Of a stretch of DNA of 7,575 bases, positions 1 through 7,573 are shown piece after piece (within the stretch, counting starts at the first letter, position 1; the number at the start of each line of letters is the position of its first letter). The notes below the pieces were generated by a model, which made no database searches, was not told where the DNA came from, and saw only the letters and a list, made by a program, of their open reading frames with translations. The position numbers and the translations under genes are program-made. The stretch comes from Pseudomonadota bacterium. GTDB taxonomy: Bacteria; Pseudomonadota; Gammaproteobacteria; Competibacterales; Competibacteraceae. Where the stretch lies: the NCBI GenBank assembly GCA_018262135.1, contig JAGTSD010000085.1:1-7575 (forward strand). Reading direction: 5' to 3'.

Positions 1-1951
1 TGGTAAAAGTTGCCAATTGCCCCTCCTGCGGCGCCGCGATCACTTTTCAGTCGGCCGTCTCCATCCTGACGGTCTGCGCCTACTGCAAGAGCACGCTGAT
101 TCGCCACGATCTGAAGCTGGAAAACCTCGGCAGGATGGCAGAACTGCTCCCGGACCCCTCGCCGATTCAGCTTGGCACTGAGGGGGTCTACCGCAAGGTC
201 CGCTTCACCGTGGTCGGGCGCATCCAGTTGCGTTACGGCCAGGGCCTCTGGAACGAGTGGTATCTGCTGTTCGAGAACCAGCGCGGCGGCTGGCTGGGCG
301 AAACGCTGGGCAACTATGCGGTGACTTTCCTGATCCAGCCGCCGGAACCGTTGCCGCCCTTTTCCGAACTGCGCGCCGGCCAGAACGTGCCTCTGAAAGG
401 CCGTGCGTTCCAGGTCACCAACATCGAAAGCGCCCGTTGCATCGCCGGCGAGGGCGAATTGCCGATCCGGGTCGGGCCGGGCTCGGGCCGGGCTACGACG
501 CGCCCGTGGTGGATCTGCAAGCCGCCGGCAACGTGTTCGCCACGCTCGATTACAGCGAAGATCCGCCGCTGGTCTTCGTCGGCGAACAGGTGCGGTTCGA
601 CGATCTCAAGCTGACCCGACTGCGGGAAGCCAAGCCGGCTGGCTGGGAGCCCGACGCCGGCATCCAGGCAGAATCCTTCCAGTGTCCCGGTTGCGGCAGT
701 TCGCTGACCATCCGCGCCAAGGGCCATACCGAAACCCTGGCTTGCGGAACGTGCGGCTCGATCATTGACATCACCGATCCGAACTTCCGCATCCTGTCCA
801 AGTTCAAGGCCCGGATCCAACACGAGCCGCTCATCCCATTGGGCGCGCGCGGCAAGCTGGCGGGCGTCGAATACGAAGCCATCGGTTATCTGCGGCGGTG
901 CGTGACGGTAGAAGGCGTGGACTACGAATGGAGCGAAACGCTGTTATTTCACCGGCAACAGGGCTTCCGCTGGCTGGTGGAGTACAACGGCCATTGGAGT
1001 CTGGTCCAGACCACTACCGAGCCGCCGCGGGTCACCGGCTACGGCGCACAAGGCCGGGCCACCCACCAGAACCAGATTTACCGGCACTTCCAGACCGCTG
1101 CCGCCAAGGTCAGCTACGTGCTGGGCGAATTTTACTGGCGGGTGAAGGTCGGCGAACGCTGCGAAATCAGCGATTACATCGCCCCACCGTTCCAGTTGAG
1201 TCAGGAGAAGACCGACCGGGAAATCGTCTGGTCGCAGGCGGAGTACGTCGAACCGGAGACGATCAAAACCGCGTTCCAACTGGAACAGCCGCTGCCGACG
1301 CGAATCGGCGTTGGCCCCAACCAGCCGTCGCCTTACGACGCGCAGCGGCCCAAATTCCGGCGGTTGCGCTGGCTGTTCCTGGGCTCGCTGCTGCTGGGCC
1401 AGATCGCGACCCTCGCCTTGTCTTCCGATCAGCGGGTGCACCAGCAGACCTTCGTATTCGATACCGAAACGCGGGACAAAACGCTGACCTCGGAACCATT
1501 CGCACTGAGCGGCCGCGATTCGAATGTCGTCATCCGCGCCGAGACCAATCTCGACAACAACTGGATCTATCTGGATCTGGCGCTGATCGAACGCGAAACC
1601 GGCGCCAGCGTCGCCATCGGTCGCGAGATTGAGTATTACCAGGGCGTGGACGAGGGCGAACGCTGGTCGGAGGGTAGCGCCAGCGACGAAGCAGTGCTGT
1701 CCGGGATTCCCGCCGGCATCTATTATTTAAGCGTCGAGGGCGAACTGCCCCCCGCCTCGCCCACCGTGACTTGCACCCTGACGGTGTTCCGCGACGTGCC
1801 GGGCTGGAGCAACTTTTTCCTGGCGCTGCTGGGCTTGTTGATCGTCCCGTTTATCTTCTTCTGGCAGGCGCGGGCCTTCGAGCGGGCGCGCTGGGCGGAG
1901 AGTGATTACGGCCCATCCGGCACAGGCGAAACGAACGATGACGACGAATAA
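1..1951 (+). pseudogene. DUF4178 zinc-ribbon membrane protein, frameshifted by an 11-bp tandem duplication
   Basis: The first two bases read TG followed by GTA AAA GTT, so the start is probably an ATG whose A lies just outside the window. The protein begins with a zinc ribbon (C7-x2-C10 and C26-x2-C29) followed by a DUF4178-like beta domain. At residue 162 the frame is lost. The frame 257-1951 then carries the rest: the continuation YDAPVVDLQ, a second zinc ribbon (Cys codons at 683, 692, 743, 752), a second DUF4178-like domain, a hydrophobic helix near 1370-1423, a probably extracytoplasmic beta-rich domain, and a second helix near 1811-1870 with a charged cytoplasmic tail. As it stands, translation ends at the TGA at 612-614, giving about 204 residues with the last 43 out of frame. 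Deleting one 11-bp copy restores about 646 residues. Function is unknown; DUF4178 genes commonly sit near DUF350 membrane proteins and SpeD/spermidine-synthase-like genes (family knowledge). Recent mutation, reversible switching and assembly error are all possible. Confidence 0.85.
473..494 (+). repeat. Perfect 11-bp tandem duplication causing the frameshift
   Basis: The unit CGGGCCGGGCT occurs twice in direct succession, at 473-483 and 484-494. Eleven bases is not a multiple of three, so the second copy moves the reading frame from that of position 3 to that of position 257. With one copy the codons read CGG GTC GGG CCG GGC TAC GAC GCG, giving RVGPGYDA and then PVVDL without a stop. The unit is internally repetitive (CGGGC-CGGGCT), which favours replication slippage. 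Confidence 0.95.
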
Positions 1952-1978
1952 CCCACTAACCCCGGAGATTGCCAACCC

Positions 1979-2119
1979 ATGCTGTATCGCGGCTATCTGA
2001 TCAGCGGCATCCTGATTCTGGCGCTGTTCGCCACCGGGCAATACCGGGGCTGGAGCGTCTTCGGCGCCAGCGAGACAAAAAGTCCGCCGGGCACGGCCCG
2101 GGGCATTTATCACAAATAA
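1979..2119 (+). CDS. Small single-pass membrane protein (46 aa), hypothetical
   Basis: The ATG at 1979 opens a 46-codon frame ending in TAA at 2117-2119. It lies 27 nt after the DUF4178 stop and 8 nt before the CheB/CheR fusion start. A GGAG at 1964-1967 sits 11 nt upstream as a somewhat distant ribosome binding site. The product starts MLYRGYLISG and has one hydrophobic helix (about residues 6-18, rich in I, L and A), then a short aromatic/Gly segment and a basic tail ending ARGIYHK. It has no catalytic motif. Third codon positions are strongly G/C like the neighbours, which argues for real coding. Small one-helix proteins with a Pro-Gly-Gly-Tyr-like tail often accompany DUF4178/DUF350 genes (family impression from memory), and the SPPG...IYHK tail may be a divergent version. 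The likely role is a membrane partner of the DUF4178 protein, by position only. Confidence 0.72.
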   Translation: MLYRGYLISGILILALFATGQYRGWSVFGASETKSPPGTARGIYHK

Positions 2120-2127
2120 TCCTGCTC

Positions 2128-5100
2128 ATGCAAAACCACGATTCACAGCCGGGGGCCGAACATTCAGCCCCCATCTATTACGTCGGCGTCGGCGCCTCGG
2201 CCGGTGGGCTGGAGGCGCTGGAGTCGTTCTTTACGCCGATGCCTGCCGAAAGCGGCATGGCCTTCATCGTCATCCAGCATCTCTCCCCCGACTACAAGAG
2301 CATGATGGTCGAACTGCTCTCCAAGCGCACTGCCATGCCGGTCCGGCGCGCCGAGGAGGGCATGCGGGTCGAAGCCAACTCGGTCTATCTCATCCCGCCC
2401 AAGAAGAATCTGTCCATCTTCCACGGCAAGCTGCTGCTCAGCGAATCGGACCACTCGCGGGGACTCAACCTGCCCATCGACGTGTTCCTGCGCTCGCTGG
2501 CCGACGATCAGGGGGAAAAGGCGATCGGCGTCATCCTGTCGGGCACCGGCAGTGACGGCGTGCGTGGCATCCGGGCGATCAAGGAAGCCGGCGGTATGGT
2601 GATGGTGCAGAGCGAGGAATCGGCCCGCTTCGACGGCATGCCGCGCGCCGCCATTTCGACCGGCCTGGCGGATTTCATCCTGGCCCCTGACGAAATGCCG
2701 CCGAAGCTGCTGTCTTTCGTCCACCATCCTTATGCCGCCAAGACGGATCGCCCGCAAACCCTGTTGTCGGACGAGGACGGTCTGACCCGCATCTTTGCCC
2801 TGCTGCGCGAGCGCACGCGGGTGGACTTCACCTTCTACAAGCCCAGCACCGTGGTCCGGCGCATCGAGCGGCGCATGACGGTCAACCAGATTCACGATCT
2901 GCGCGATTACGTCAAATTCATGGAGAGCTATTCCGGCGAGGTGATGGCGCTCTACCGCGACCTGCTCATCGGCGTCACCAGTTTCTTTCGCGACCGCGAG
3001 GTGTTCGACGAACTGGAAGCGCATTACCTGCCCCGGTTGTTCGAGCGGGTGGGAGACCGCGAGGTGCGGTTCTGGGTGGCGGGCTGTTCCACCGGCGAGG
3101 AAGCCTATTCGCTGGCCATGCTGAGCCGCGAGATTCTGGCGAATCTGGGCAAGCGGCTCGAGGTCAAGATTTTCGCCACCGACCTCGACCGGGACGCCAT
3201 TCTGCGCGCCAGCGGCGGTTTGTATCCCGAGAGCATCGCCGCCGACCTGTCGCCGAAGTTCCTGTCCCGGTACTTCTACCGCCGCGAAGACCACTACCAG
3301 ATCGACCGCGCCATCCGGGAAATGGTGGTCTTCGCCCAACATAACCTGATCAAGGATCCGCCGTTCACCAACATCGAATTGGTCAGTTGCCGCAACCTGC
3401 TGATCTACCTGCAGCCGGTGTTGCAACGCAAGGCCATGGAATTGATGAATTTCTCGCTCAACCCCCAGGGCATCCTGCTGCTCGGCAGCAGCGAAACCAC
3501 CGGCGAACCGACCGATCTGTTCGAGCCGTTGCACCAAAAATTCAAGATCTACTCTTCCAAGGGCAAGCGCCGCCCGACCCGCGACGGTCCGGAGTTTTCT
3601 ACTGTCCCCGAAGTGCGCCCATGGCAGAATCGCGCTCACGCCGCCGGCGGGTCCTGGCTGCGCAGCCATGAGGAAGAGCGCATGCTCGACCGCTTCCTGC
3701 AAACACTCGCCGGCGACTACGTGCCGCTGGCGGTGGTGGTCAACGAGCAGATGGAGGCGCTGCACATCCTGGGCGATCCGGAGGGCTACTTCCGGTTACC
3801 GTCCGGCAAGCTGATGAACGACATCACCAAGATCGCGGTGAAGGACTTGGCCATCCCACTGGCCACCGGTTTGCAAAAAGTGTTCAAAACCGGCGAGGAA
3901 CTCAAATACACCAGCATCCGGCTGAAATGGCGCGACGAGACCAAATCCATCCAGATCCGCATCCGGCCGCTGCCGGGGAAAAAGGGCCAGGAACCGCTGG
4001 CGGCGGTGTTCGTCGAAGAAACCGCGCCACAACCGAAAGAACCGGCCACCGGAGGTACGCAGGTCTTTGATGTCAGCCAGGAGGCCGAACAGCGCATTCA
4101 CGATCTGGAGCAGGAACTTCAGTTTTCGCGGGAAAACCTGCAGGCCACCATCGAGGAGCTGGAAACCTCGAATGAGGAACTGCAGGCCACCAACGAGGAA
4201 CTGCTCGCCAGCAACGAAGAACTGCAAAGCACCAACGAGGAATTGCAATCGGTCAACGAGGAACTGCATACCGTCAACGCCGAGTACCAGAGCAAGATCA
4301 TCGAGTTGACCGAACTGAACAATGATCTGGACAACCTCATGGCCAGCACCCGGATCGGCACCCTGTTTCTGGACGAAAACCTGGCGGTCCGCCGCTTCAC
4401 GCCGGAGATTCGCCGGGTTCTCAAAATTCTGGACAGCGATATTGGCCGCCCGGTGAATCATCTGGTCCACACCCTGACCGACGTGGACCTGTTCGCGCTG
4501 ATGGAAGAGGTCGCCGATACCGCCGTTGAACGGGAACGGGAGGTCCGCACCCAGGACGGCGCGTGGCTGCTCATGCGCATCCTGCCTTATCGCGTGGGTG
4601 CGGGTGCTATTTCCGGTGTGGTGTTGACTTTTATTGATATCGGCCTGCTCAAAACCACGCAGGTCGCGCTGTCCGAACGCGAAACCCAGTTAGCCAGCCT
4701 CTATCGCGCTGCGCCGGTGGGGATCGGCCGGGTGGTTGGCCGCCGGTTCATGGAGGTCAACGAGCGAGTCTGCCAGATGCTGGGGTATACCCGCGAGGAA
4801 TTGGTCGGCCATAATACGCGGATCGTGTATCCGTCGGACCAGGAGTTTGAGTTCGTGGGTCAGGAGAAATATGAGCAGATCCGGGTCCACGGCGTGGGGA
4901 CGGTGGAGACGCGCTGGCGGCGTAAGGACGGCGGCGTCTTTCCGGTGCTGCTCAGCTCCTCGCCCCTGAGTCCGGCTAATCCCGACGAGGGGTCAACGTT
5001 CACCGTCCTCGATATCTCCAGCCGCGCGCGGGCGGTCGAACAGGCGCAGGCCAGCGAGGCGCGCTATCGCCAGCTTTTCGACACCATGGCGGAAGGTGTG

Positions 5101-5514
5101 GTGTATCAGAACGCCGACGGGGAAATCATCTCCGCCAATCCAGCGGCTTGCCGCATCCTGGGCCTGTCGAACGACCAGATCGCCGGGCGAACCTCCGCCG
5201 ATCCCAATTGGCGGGCGATCGGCGAGGATGGCGCGGAACTGCCTGGCGACCAGCACCCATCCATGATCGCCCTGCGCACTGGCCAACCGGTCACCAGCGC
5301 AGTGATGGGGATATTCAACCCCCAGCTCGAGCAGACCTGCTGGATTCGTGTCAACGCCATCCCGCTGTTTGAGCCGGACGACAACAGTCCCGGCCAGGTT
5401 TACGCCACGTTCAACGACATCACCGAGGTTATCGAATCCACCCGCGCCCTGGCCCGCGCCCAGGACGAGCTCAATATTATCCGCTGTGATCGAACCGTAA
5501 AGAGTGCGACATGA
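2128..5514 (+). CDS. CheB-CheR-PAS fusion: protein-glutamate methylesterase / methyltransferase with PAS sensors
   Basis: This 1128-residue cytoplasmic protein has no signal peptide or membrane helix. Residues about 15-195 are a CheB methylesterase domain without its usual receiver, with an apparent triad of Ser24 (GASAGG), His51 (IQHLSP) and Asp143 (GTGSDG). Residues about 215-475 are a CheR methyltransferase: N-terminal RRIERRM (244-250), SAM-binding AGCSTGEEAYS (318-328), ATDLDRDA (350-357) and SCRNLLIYL (420-428). Then come a PAS-like region (about 515-632), a heptad coiled coil (about 650-735) and three PAS domains (about 735-840, 847-965, 977-1100). The chain ends 28 residues after the last PAS DITE motif, with no kinase domain. 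The ATG at 2128 is chosen because CheB homology begins about 14 residues later and the only upstream option (TTG at 1969) would overlap the 46-aa gene. There is no good Shine-Dalgarno, so coupling to the small gene is possible. Classical substrates are chemoreceptor glutamates, but no receptor gene is present and the true target is unknown. Confidence 0.95.
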   Translation: MQNHDSQPGAEHSAPIYYVGVGASAGGLEALESFFTPMPAESGMAFIVIQHLSPDYKSMMVELLSKRTAMPVRRAEEGMRVEANSVYLIPPKKNLSIFHGKLLLSESDHSRGLNLPIDVFLRSLADDQGEKAIGVILSGTGSDGVRGIRAIKEAGGMVMVQSEESARFDGMPRAAISTGLADFILAPDEMPPKLLSFVHHPYAAKTDRPQTLLSDEDGLTRIFALLRERTRVDFTFYKPSTVVRRIERRMTVNQIHDLRDYVKFMESYSGEVMALYRDLLIGVTSFFRDREVFDELEAHYLPRLFERVGDREVRFWVAGCSTGEEAYSLAMLSREILANLGKRLEVKIFATDLDRDAILRASGGLYPESIAADLSPKFLSRYFYRREDHYQIDRAIREMVVFAQHNLIKDPPFTNIELVSCRNLLIYLQPVLQRKAMELMNFSLNPQGILLLGSSETTGEPTDLFEPLHQKFKIYSSKGKRRPTRDGPEFSTVPEVRPWQNRAHAAGGSWLRSHEEERMLDRFLQTLAGDYVPLAVVVNEQMEALHILGDPEGYFRLPSGKLMNDITKIAVKDLAIPLATGLQKVFKTGEELKYTSIRLKWRDETKSIQIRIRPLPGKKGQEPLAAVFVEETAPQPKEPATGGTQVFDVSQEAEQRIHDLEQELQFSRENLQATIEELETSNEELQATNEELLASNEELQSTNEELQSVNEELHTVNAEYQSKIIELTELNNDLDNLMASTRIGTLFLDENLAVRRFTPEIRRVLKILDSDIGRPVNHLVHTLTDVDLFALMEEVADTAVEREREVRTQDGAWLLMRILPYRVGAGAISGVVLTFIDIGLLKTTQVALSERETQLASLYRAAPVGIGRVVGRRFMEVNERVCQMLGYTREELVGHNTRIVYPSDQEFEFVGQEKYEQIRVHGVGTVETRWRRKDGGVFPVLLSSSPLSPANPDEGSTFTVLDISSRARAVEQAQASEARYRQLFDTMAEGVVYQNADGEIISANPAACRILGLSNDQIAGRTSADPNWRAIGEDGAELPGDQHPSMIALRTGQPVTSAVMGIFNPQLEQTCWIRVNAIPLFEPDDNSPGQVYATFNDITEVIESTRALARAQDELNIIRCDRTVKSAT
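4171..4275 (+). repeat. Five 21-bp degenerate repeats encoding NEEL heptads of a coiled coil
   Basis: Five in-frame units of 21 bp each encode N-E-E-L-x-x-x (NEELQAT, NEELLAS, NEELQST, NEELQSV, NEELHTV). The bases differ at many third positions (AATGAGGAACTG, AACGAAGAACTG, AACGAGGAATTG), so selection acts on the protein rather than the DNA. The segment is part of the signal-helix coiled coil between the CheR half and the PAS tandem and is typical of CheB-CheR-PAS fusions. It would support dimerisation and signal transfer. Confidence 0.9.
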
Positions 5515-7292
5515 CGCAAGATGATCAGGATGGAGCAAAAATCCTCAGGGAAAAGGCGGAAGCCAACGCCGCGCGGCGCCACCTGAAACTGGAATGGGAA
5601 AACGTGCCAGAGCTTTCCAGCGAACAGGCGCAAAAGCTCGTGCACGAACTCCAGGTCCACCAGATCGAACTGGAAATCCAGAACGAAGAAATGCGCCGCG
5701 TCATGGTGGAACTGGAGGAGTCCCACAATCATTTCTCCCAGTTGTTTCATCGAGCACCGGTCGGCTATCTGGTGTTGAGCGACGTCGGACTGATTCAGGA
5801 GGTCAACGAAACCTTCTGCCGGATGGTAGGCCGCAACCGGCACCGGCTGATCGGCAGTTCGTTCGCCGAATGCCTGCAAGGCGAGGACCGCAGCGTGTTC
5901 CTGGCGCGCTACCGGGCATTCTTCCAGAAGCCGTTGGGGAAAAATCTCGAAGCGCTGATCCAGCGCGACCAGGGTCCGGCATTCCACGCCCACCTGGAGG
6001 GCGCCCTGCTCGGCAACGCCCCCGGGCGCCCACAGAAGAACGATGCTCCCCGGCTGCTGCTGGCGATCACCGACGTCACCGAGCGCAAGTCGGAGGAAGA
6101 GAAGCGCCGGCAACTGGAGCGCCAGATGCAGCAGACCCAGAAACTGGAAAGCCTGGGCGTGCTGGCTGGCGGTATCGCCCACGATTTCAACAACCTGCTG
6201 ACCGTGATCCTGGGCAACGCCAGCCTGGCGCTGGACGAACTGCCGCCAACATCTCCCGCCTGCGACAGCCTGCGGGCGATCGAGGAGACCTCGCTGCGGG
6301 CCGCCGAACTGTGCCGGCAAATGCTGGCCTATTCGGGCAAGGGCCAATTCGTTATCGAAACCATCCAGCTCGGCAAGCTGATTGGGGAAATGGTCTCCCT
6401 GCTCAAGGCATCCATCTCGAAGAAGGCGATGCTCGGCCTGAACTTCCAGGAGCCGCTTCCGGCCCTGCGCGGCGATCCCAGCCAGATCCGCCAGATCGTC
6501 ATGAACCTGGTGATCAACGCTTCGGAAGCCCTCGGCGAGCACGCCGGCACGATCACGCTGGCGACCGGCCTGATGAAGTGCACCCGTGACGATCTGAGCG
6601 ATGCCTGGTTCGACGAGCGCCTGGCCGAAGGGTTGTACATATGGCTGGAAGTATCGGACAACGGTTGCGGCATGGACCCGGAAACCCGGCGGCGCATCTT
6701 CGAGCCGTTCTTCACCACCAAATTCACCGGCCGGGGGCTGGGTCTGTCGGCCGTGCTGGGCATCGTGCGCGGGCACCGGGGCGCGCTGAAAGTTCATAGC
6801 GAACCGGGCGTGGGCACGACCTTCAAGGTGCTGTTCCCGGCGGTGGAGCAGGATTGGATGGTCGTGGCCCGACCCGATGCAGTGAAGCCGGCTGGCCGGC
6901 AACACGCGGGCACGATCCTGTTGGTAGACGACGAAGAATCGGTCCGGACGACGGCCTGCCGGATGCTGGAGCGAAGTGGATTTCAGGTGTTGACCGCCGC
7001 GGATGGTCGCAAAGCCCTGGAAATCTACCGGGCGCGGCGCAGCGAGATCGCGTTGGTGTTGCTGGACCTGACCATGCCCGACCTGGACGGCGAGGAGACG
7101 TTCCACGCACTGCGCCAGATTGATCCCAATGTCCGGGTCATTCTGTCGAGCGGCTATACCGAAAGCGAGATCATCCCGCGATTCGCCGGTCAGGGGCTGA
7201 CGGGCTTTTTGCAGAAACCCTACACGACGGCGGCGCTGATGGAGTGCCTGCGTGGTCCCCTGGGTGGCGGTGAAGCTTCGGGAGGCCTGTGA
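5511..7292 (+). CDS. Hybrid PAS histidine kinase with C-terminal receiver domain
   Basis: This soluble sensor kinase has 593 residues. Residues 34-70 are a helical segment with the motif HELQVHQIELEIQNEE, common at the start of stand-alone PAS kinases. One PAS domain (about 72-192) ends in DVTERK. The HisKA dimerisation domain has phosphoacceptor His224 in GGIAHDFNN. The ATPase domain has an N box (N332-N336 region), G1 DNGCG (383-387), F box EPFFTTK (398-404) and G2 GRGLGL (407-412). The receiver (about 467-583) has acidic D473/D474, phosphoacceptor Asp519 in LLDLTMPD, S546 and Lys569 in LQKP. The H box and ILSSGY receiver signature resemble NtrB-like hybrid kinases. The ATG at 5511 overlaps the upstream TGA by 4 nt (ATGA), and AAAGAG at 5499-5504 is a well-spaced ribosome binding site. 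No DNA-binding output or HPt domain is present, so the final target lies elsewhere. All catalytic residues look intact. Confidence 0.96.
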   Translation: MTQDDQDGAKILREKAEANAARRHLKLEWENVPELSSEQAQKLVHELQVHQIELEIQNEEMRRVMVELEESHNHFSQLFHRAPVGYLVLSDVGLIQEVNETFCRMVGRNRHRLIGSSFAECLQGEDRSVFLARYRAFFQKPLGKNLEALIQRDQGPAFHAHLEGALLGNAPGRPQKNDAPRLLLAITDVTERKSEEEKRRQLERQMQQTQKLESLGVLAGGIAHDFNNLLTVILGNASLALDELPPTSPACDSLRAIEETSLRAAELCRQMLAYSGKGQFVIETIQLGKLIGEMVSLLKASISKKAMLGLNFQEPLPALRGDPSQIRQIVMNLVINASEALGEHAGTITLATGLMKCTRDDLSDAWFDERLAEGLYIWLEVSDNGCGMDPETRRRIFEPFFTTKFTGRGLGLSAVLGIVRGHRGALKVHSEPGVGTTFKVLFPAVEQDWMVVARPDAVKPAGRQHAGTILLVDDEESVRTTACRMLERSGFQVLTAADGRKALEIYRARRSEIALVLLDLTMPDLDGEETFHALRQIDPNVRVILSSGYTESEIIPRFAGQGLTGFLQKPYTTAALMECLRGPLGGGEASGGL

Positions 7293-7330
7293 GTGATTCA
7301 GAAAATCTGACGCCATTTTGGCGACAGTAA
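7289..7330 (+). pseudogene. Truncated start of a next operon gene, possibly YcgN/UPF0260-like
   Basis: A GTG at 7289 overlaps the kinase stop in a GTGA arrangement, with GGAGG at 7281-7285 just upstream (only 3 nt spacing). The frame encodes MSDSENLTPFWRQ and then TAA at 7328-7330. A short polar start followed by PFW resembles the N terminus of YcgN-type cysteine-cluster proteins, which continue with a basic/Leu segment and then a CDGCGxCC cluster (from memory). Nothing of that continues here. The likely reading is a gene cut after about 13 codons by a rearrangement. It may instead be a chance short frame, since 13 codons cannot prove homology. Confidence 0.3.
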
Positions 7331-7438
7331 GAGGTTGCCCACCAGCATCAGGACAAGGGCTTATCGAAGATATTCGTGGCCGTCTGCGAGAATGCCCCGG
7401 ATCGCATTCTTGGCTATTACGCGCTGACGCTCGCCAAA
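7331..7438 (+). pseudogene. Internal fragment of a GNAT acetyltransferase (toxin-antitoxin type)
   Basis: Read from 7340, the frame gives HQHQDKGLSKIFVAV followed by CENAPDRILGYYALTLAK. This matches the pattern of the early part of GNAT toxins that pair with DUF1778 antitoxins: a (K/Q)xLSxTFVAV strand, an acidic/Pro linker, then ILGYYxLT. The part before is missing, with an in-frame TAA at 7328 and no start. The part after 7438 (HPVCLNKKLDLY and on to TGA at 7511-7513) does not resemble the expected acetyl-CoA-binding region. Only about 33 codons survive, so no active enzyme can be made. Such toxins acetylate aminoacyl-tRNA (family knowledge). The piece is a remnant of a mobile TA locus, broken at both ends. 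No antitoxin is visible. Confidence 0.6.
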
Positions 7439-7519
7439 CATCCAGTTTGTTTGAATAAAAAGCTGGACCTTTATATTGCAAAAGTTCGCAAACCTGCTAA
7501 CATTCTCCTATGAGGGGGT

Positions 7520-7573
7520 GTAAGCCGGAATCCCTGATTTTTCCGGTGCAGGCATCTTTCCGGTTTACGATGC
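7520..7573. repeat. Inverted-repeat cluster, REP/MITE-like, probably cut by the window edge
   Basis: GTAAGCCGGAA (7520-7530) and TTCCGGTTTAC (7558-7568) are inverted copies with one mismatch that is a G-U pair in RNA. Between them a second TTCCGG (7541-7546) can pair with CCGGAA (7525-7530) around a 10-nt loop, and GCATC (7552-7556) can pair with GATGC (7569-7573). A G run (7512-7517) precedes the structure. On the reverse strand it reads ATTCCGGCTTACACCC, similar to dispersed REP-like palindromes common in proteobacterial intergenic DNA (from memory). It has no long T tract on either strand, so an intrinsic terminator is less likely but not excluded. It may extend past 7575. Confidence 0.5.

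Noticed and set aside
1969..2127. TTG at 1969 as the start of the CheB/CheR fusion
   Set aside because: It would add 53 residues with no family match and would overlap the whole 46-aa gene in another frame; the ATG at 2128 fits the CheB domain start.
2164..3765. A 533-codon minus-strand open frame across CheB/CheR
   Set aside because: Same cause: it lies antisense to intact CheB and CheR motifs and its translation is low-complexity His/Gln/Gly-rich sequence.
4171..4275. Regular 21-bp repeats as a possible CRISPR or minisatellite
   Set aside because: There are no spacers, the units are in frame and vary at synonymous positions, and they encode the known heptad coiled coil of this family.
5460..5514. 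C-terminal tail of the CheB/CheR fusion as a frameshifted, lost kinase domain
   Set aside because: The next gene starts with its own family-typical N-terminal helix and a complete PAS-kinase-receiver, overlapping by ATGA; no frameshifted HisKA sequence is left between them.
7390..7409. GAATGC / GCATTC hairpin as a terminator for the kinase gene
   Set aside because: It lies inside the GNAT-matching codons, the stem is only 6 bp, and no T tract follows.
7451..7477. TTGAAT and TATATT as a sigma-70 promoter
   Set aside because: The gap is only 15 nt, the boxes are imperfect, and no gene start is visible downstream in the window.
5400..7481. A 693-codon open frame on the minus strand across the kinase gene
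   Set aside because: It is the antisense shadow of a GC-rich gene; its translation has no recognisable domain, while the plus strand encodes a complete kinase with every catalytic motif.
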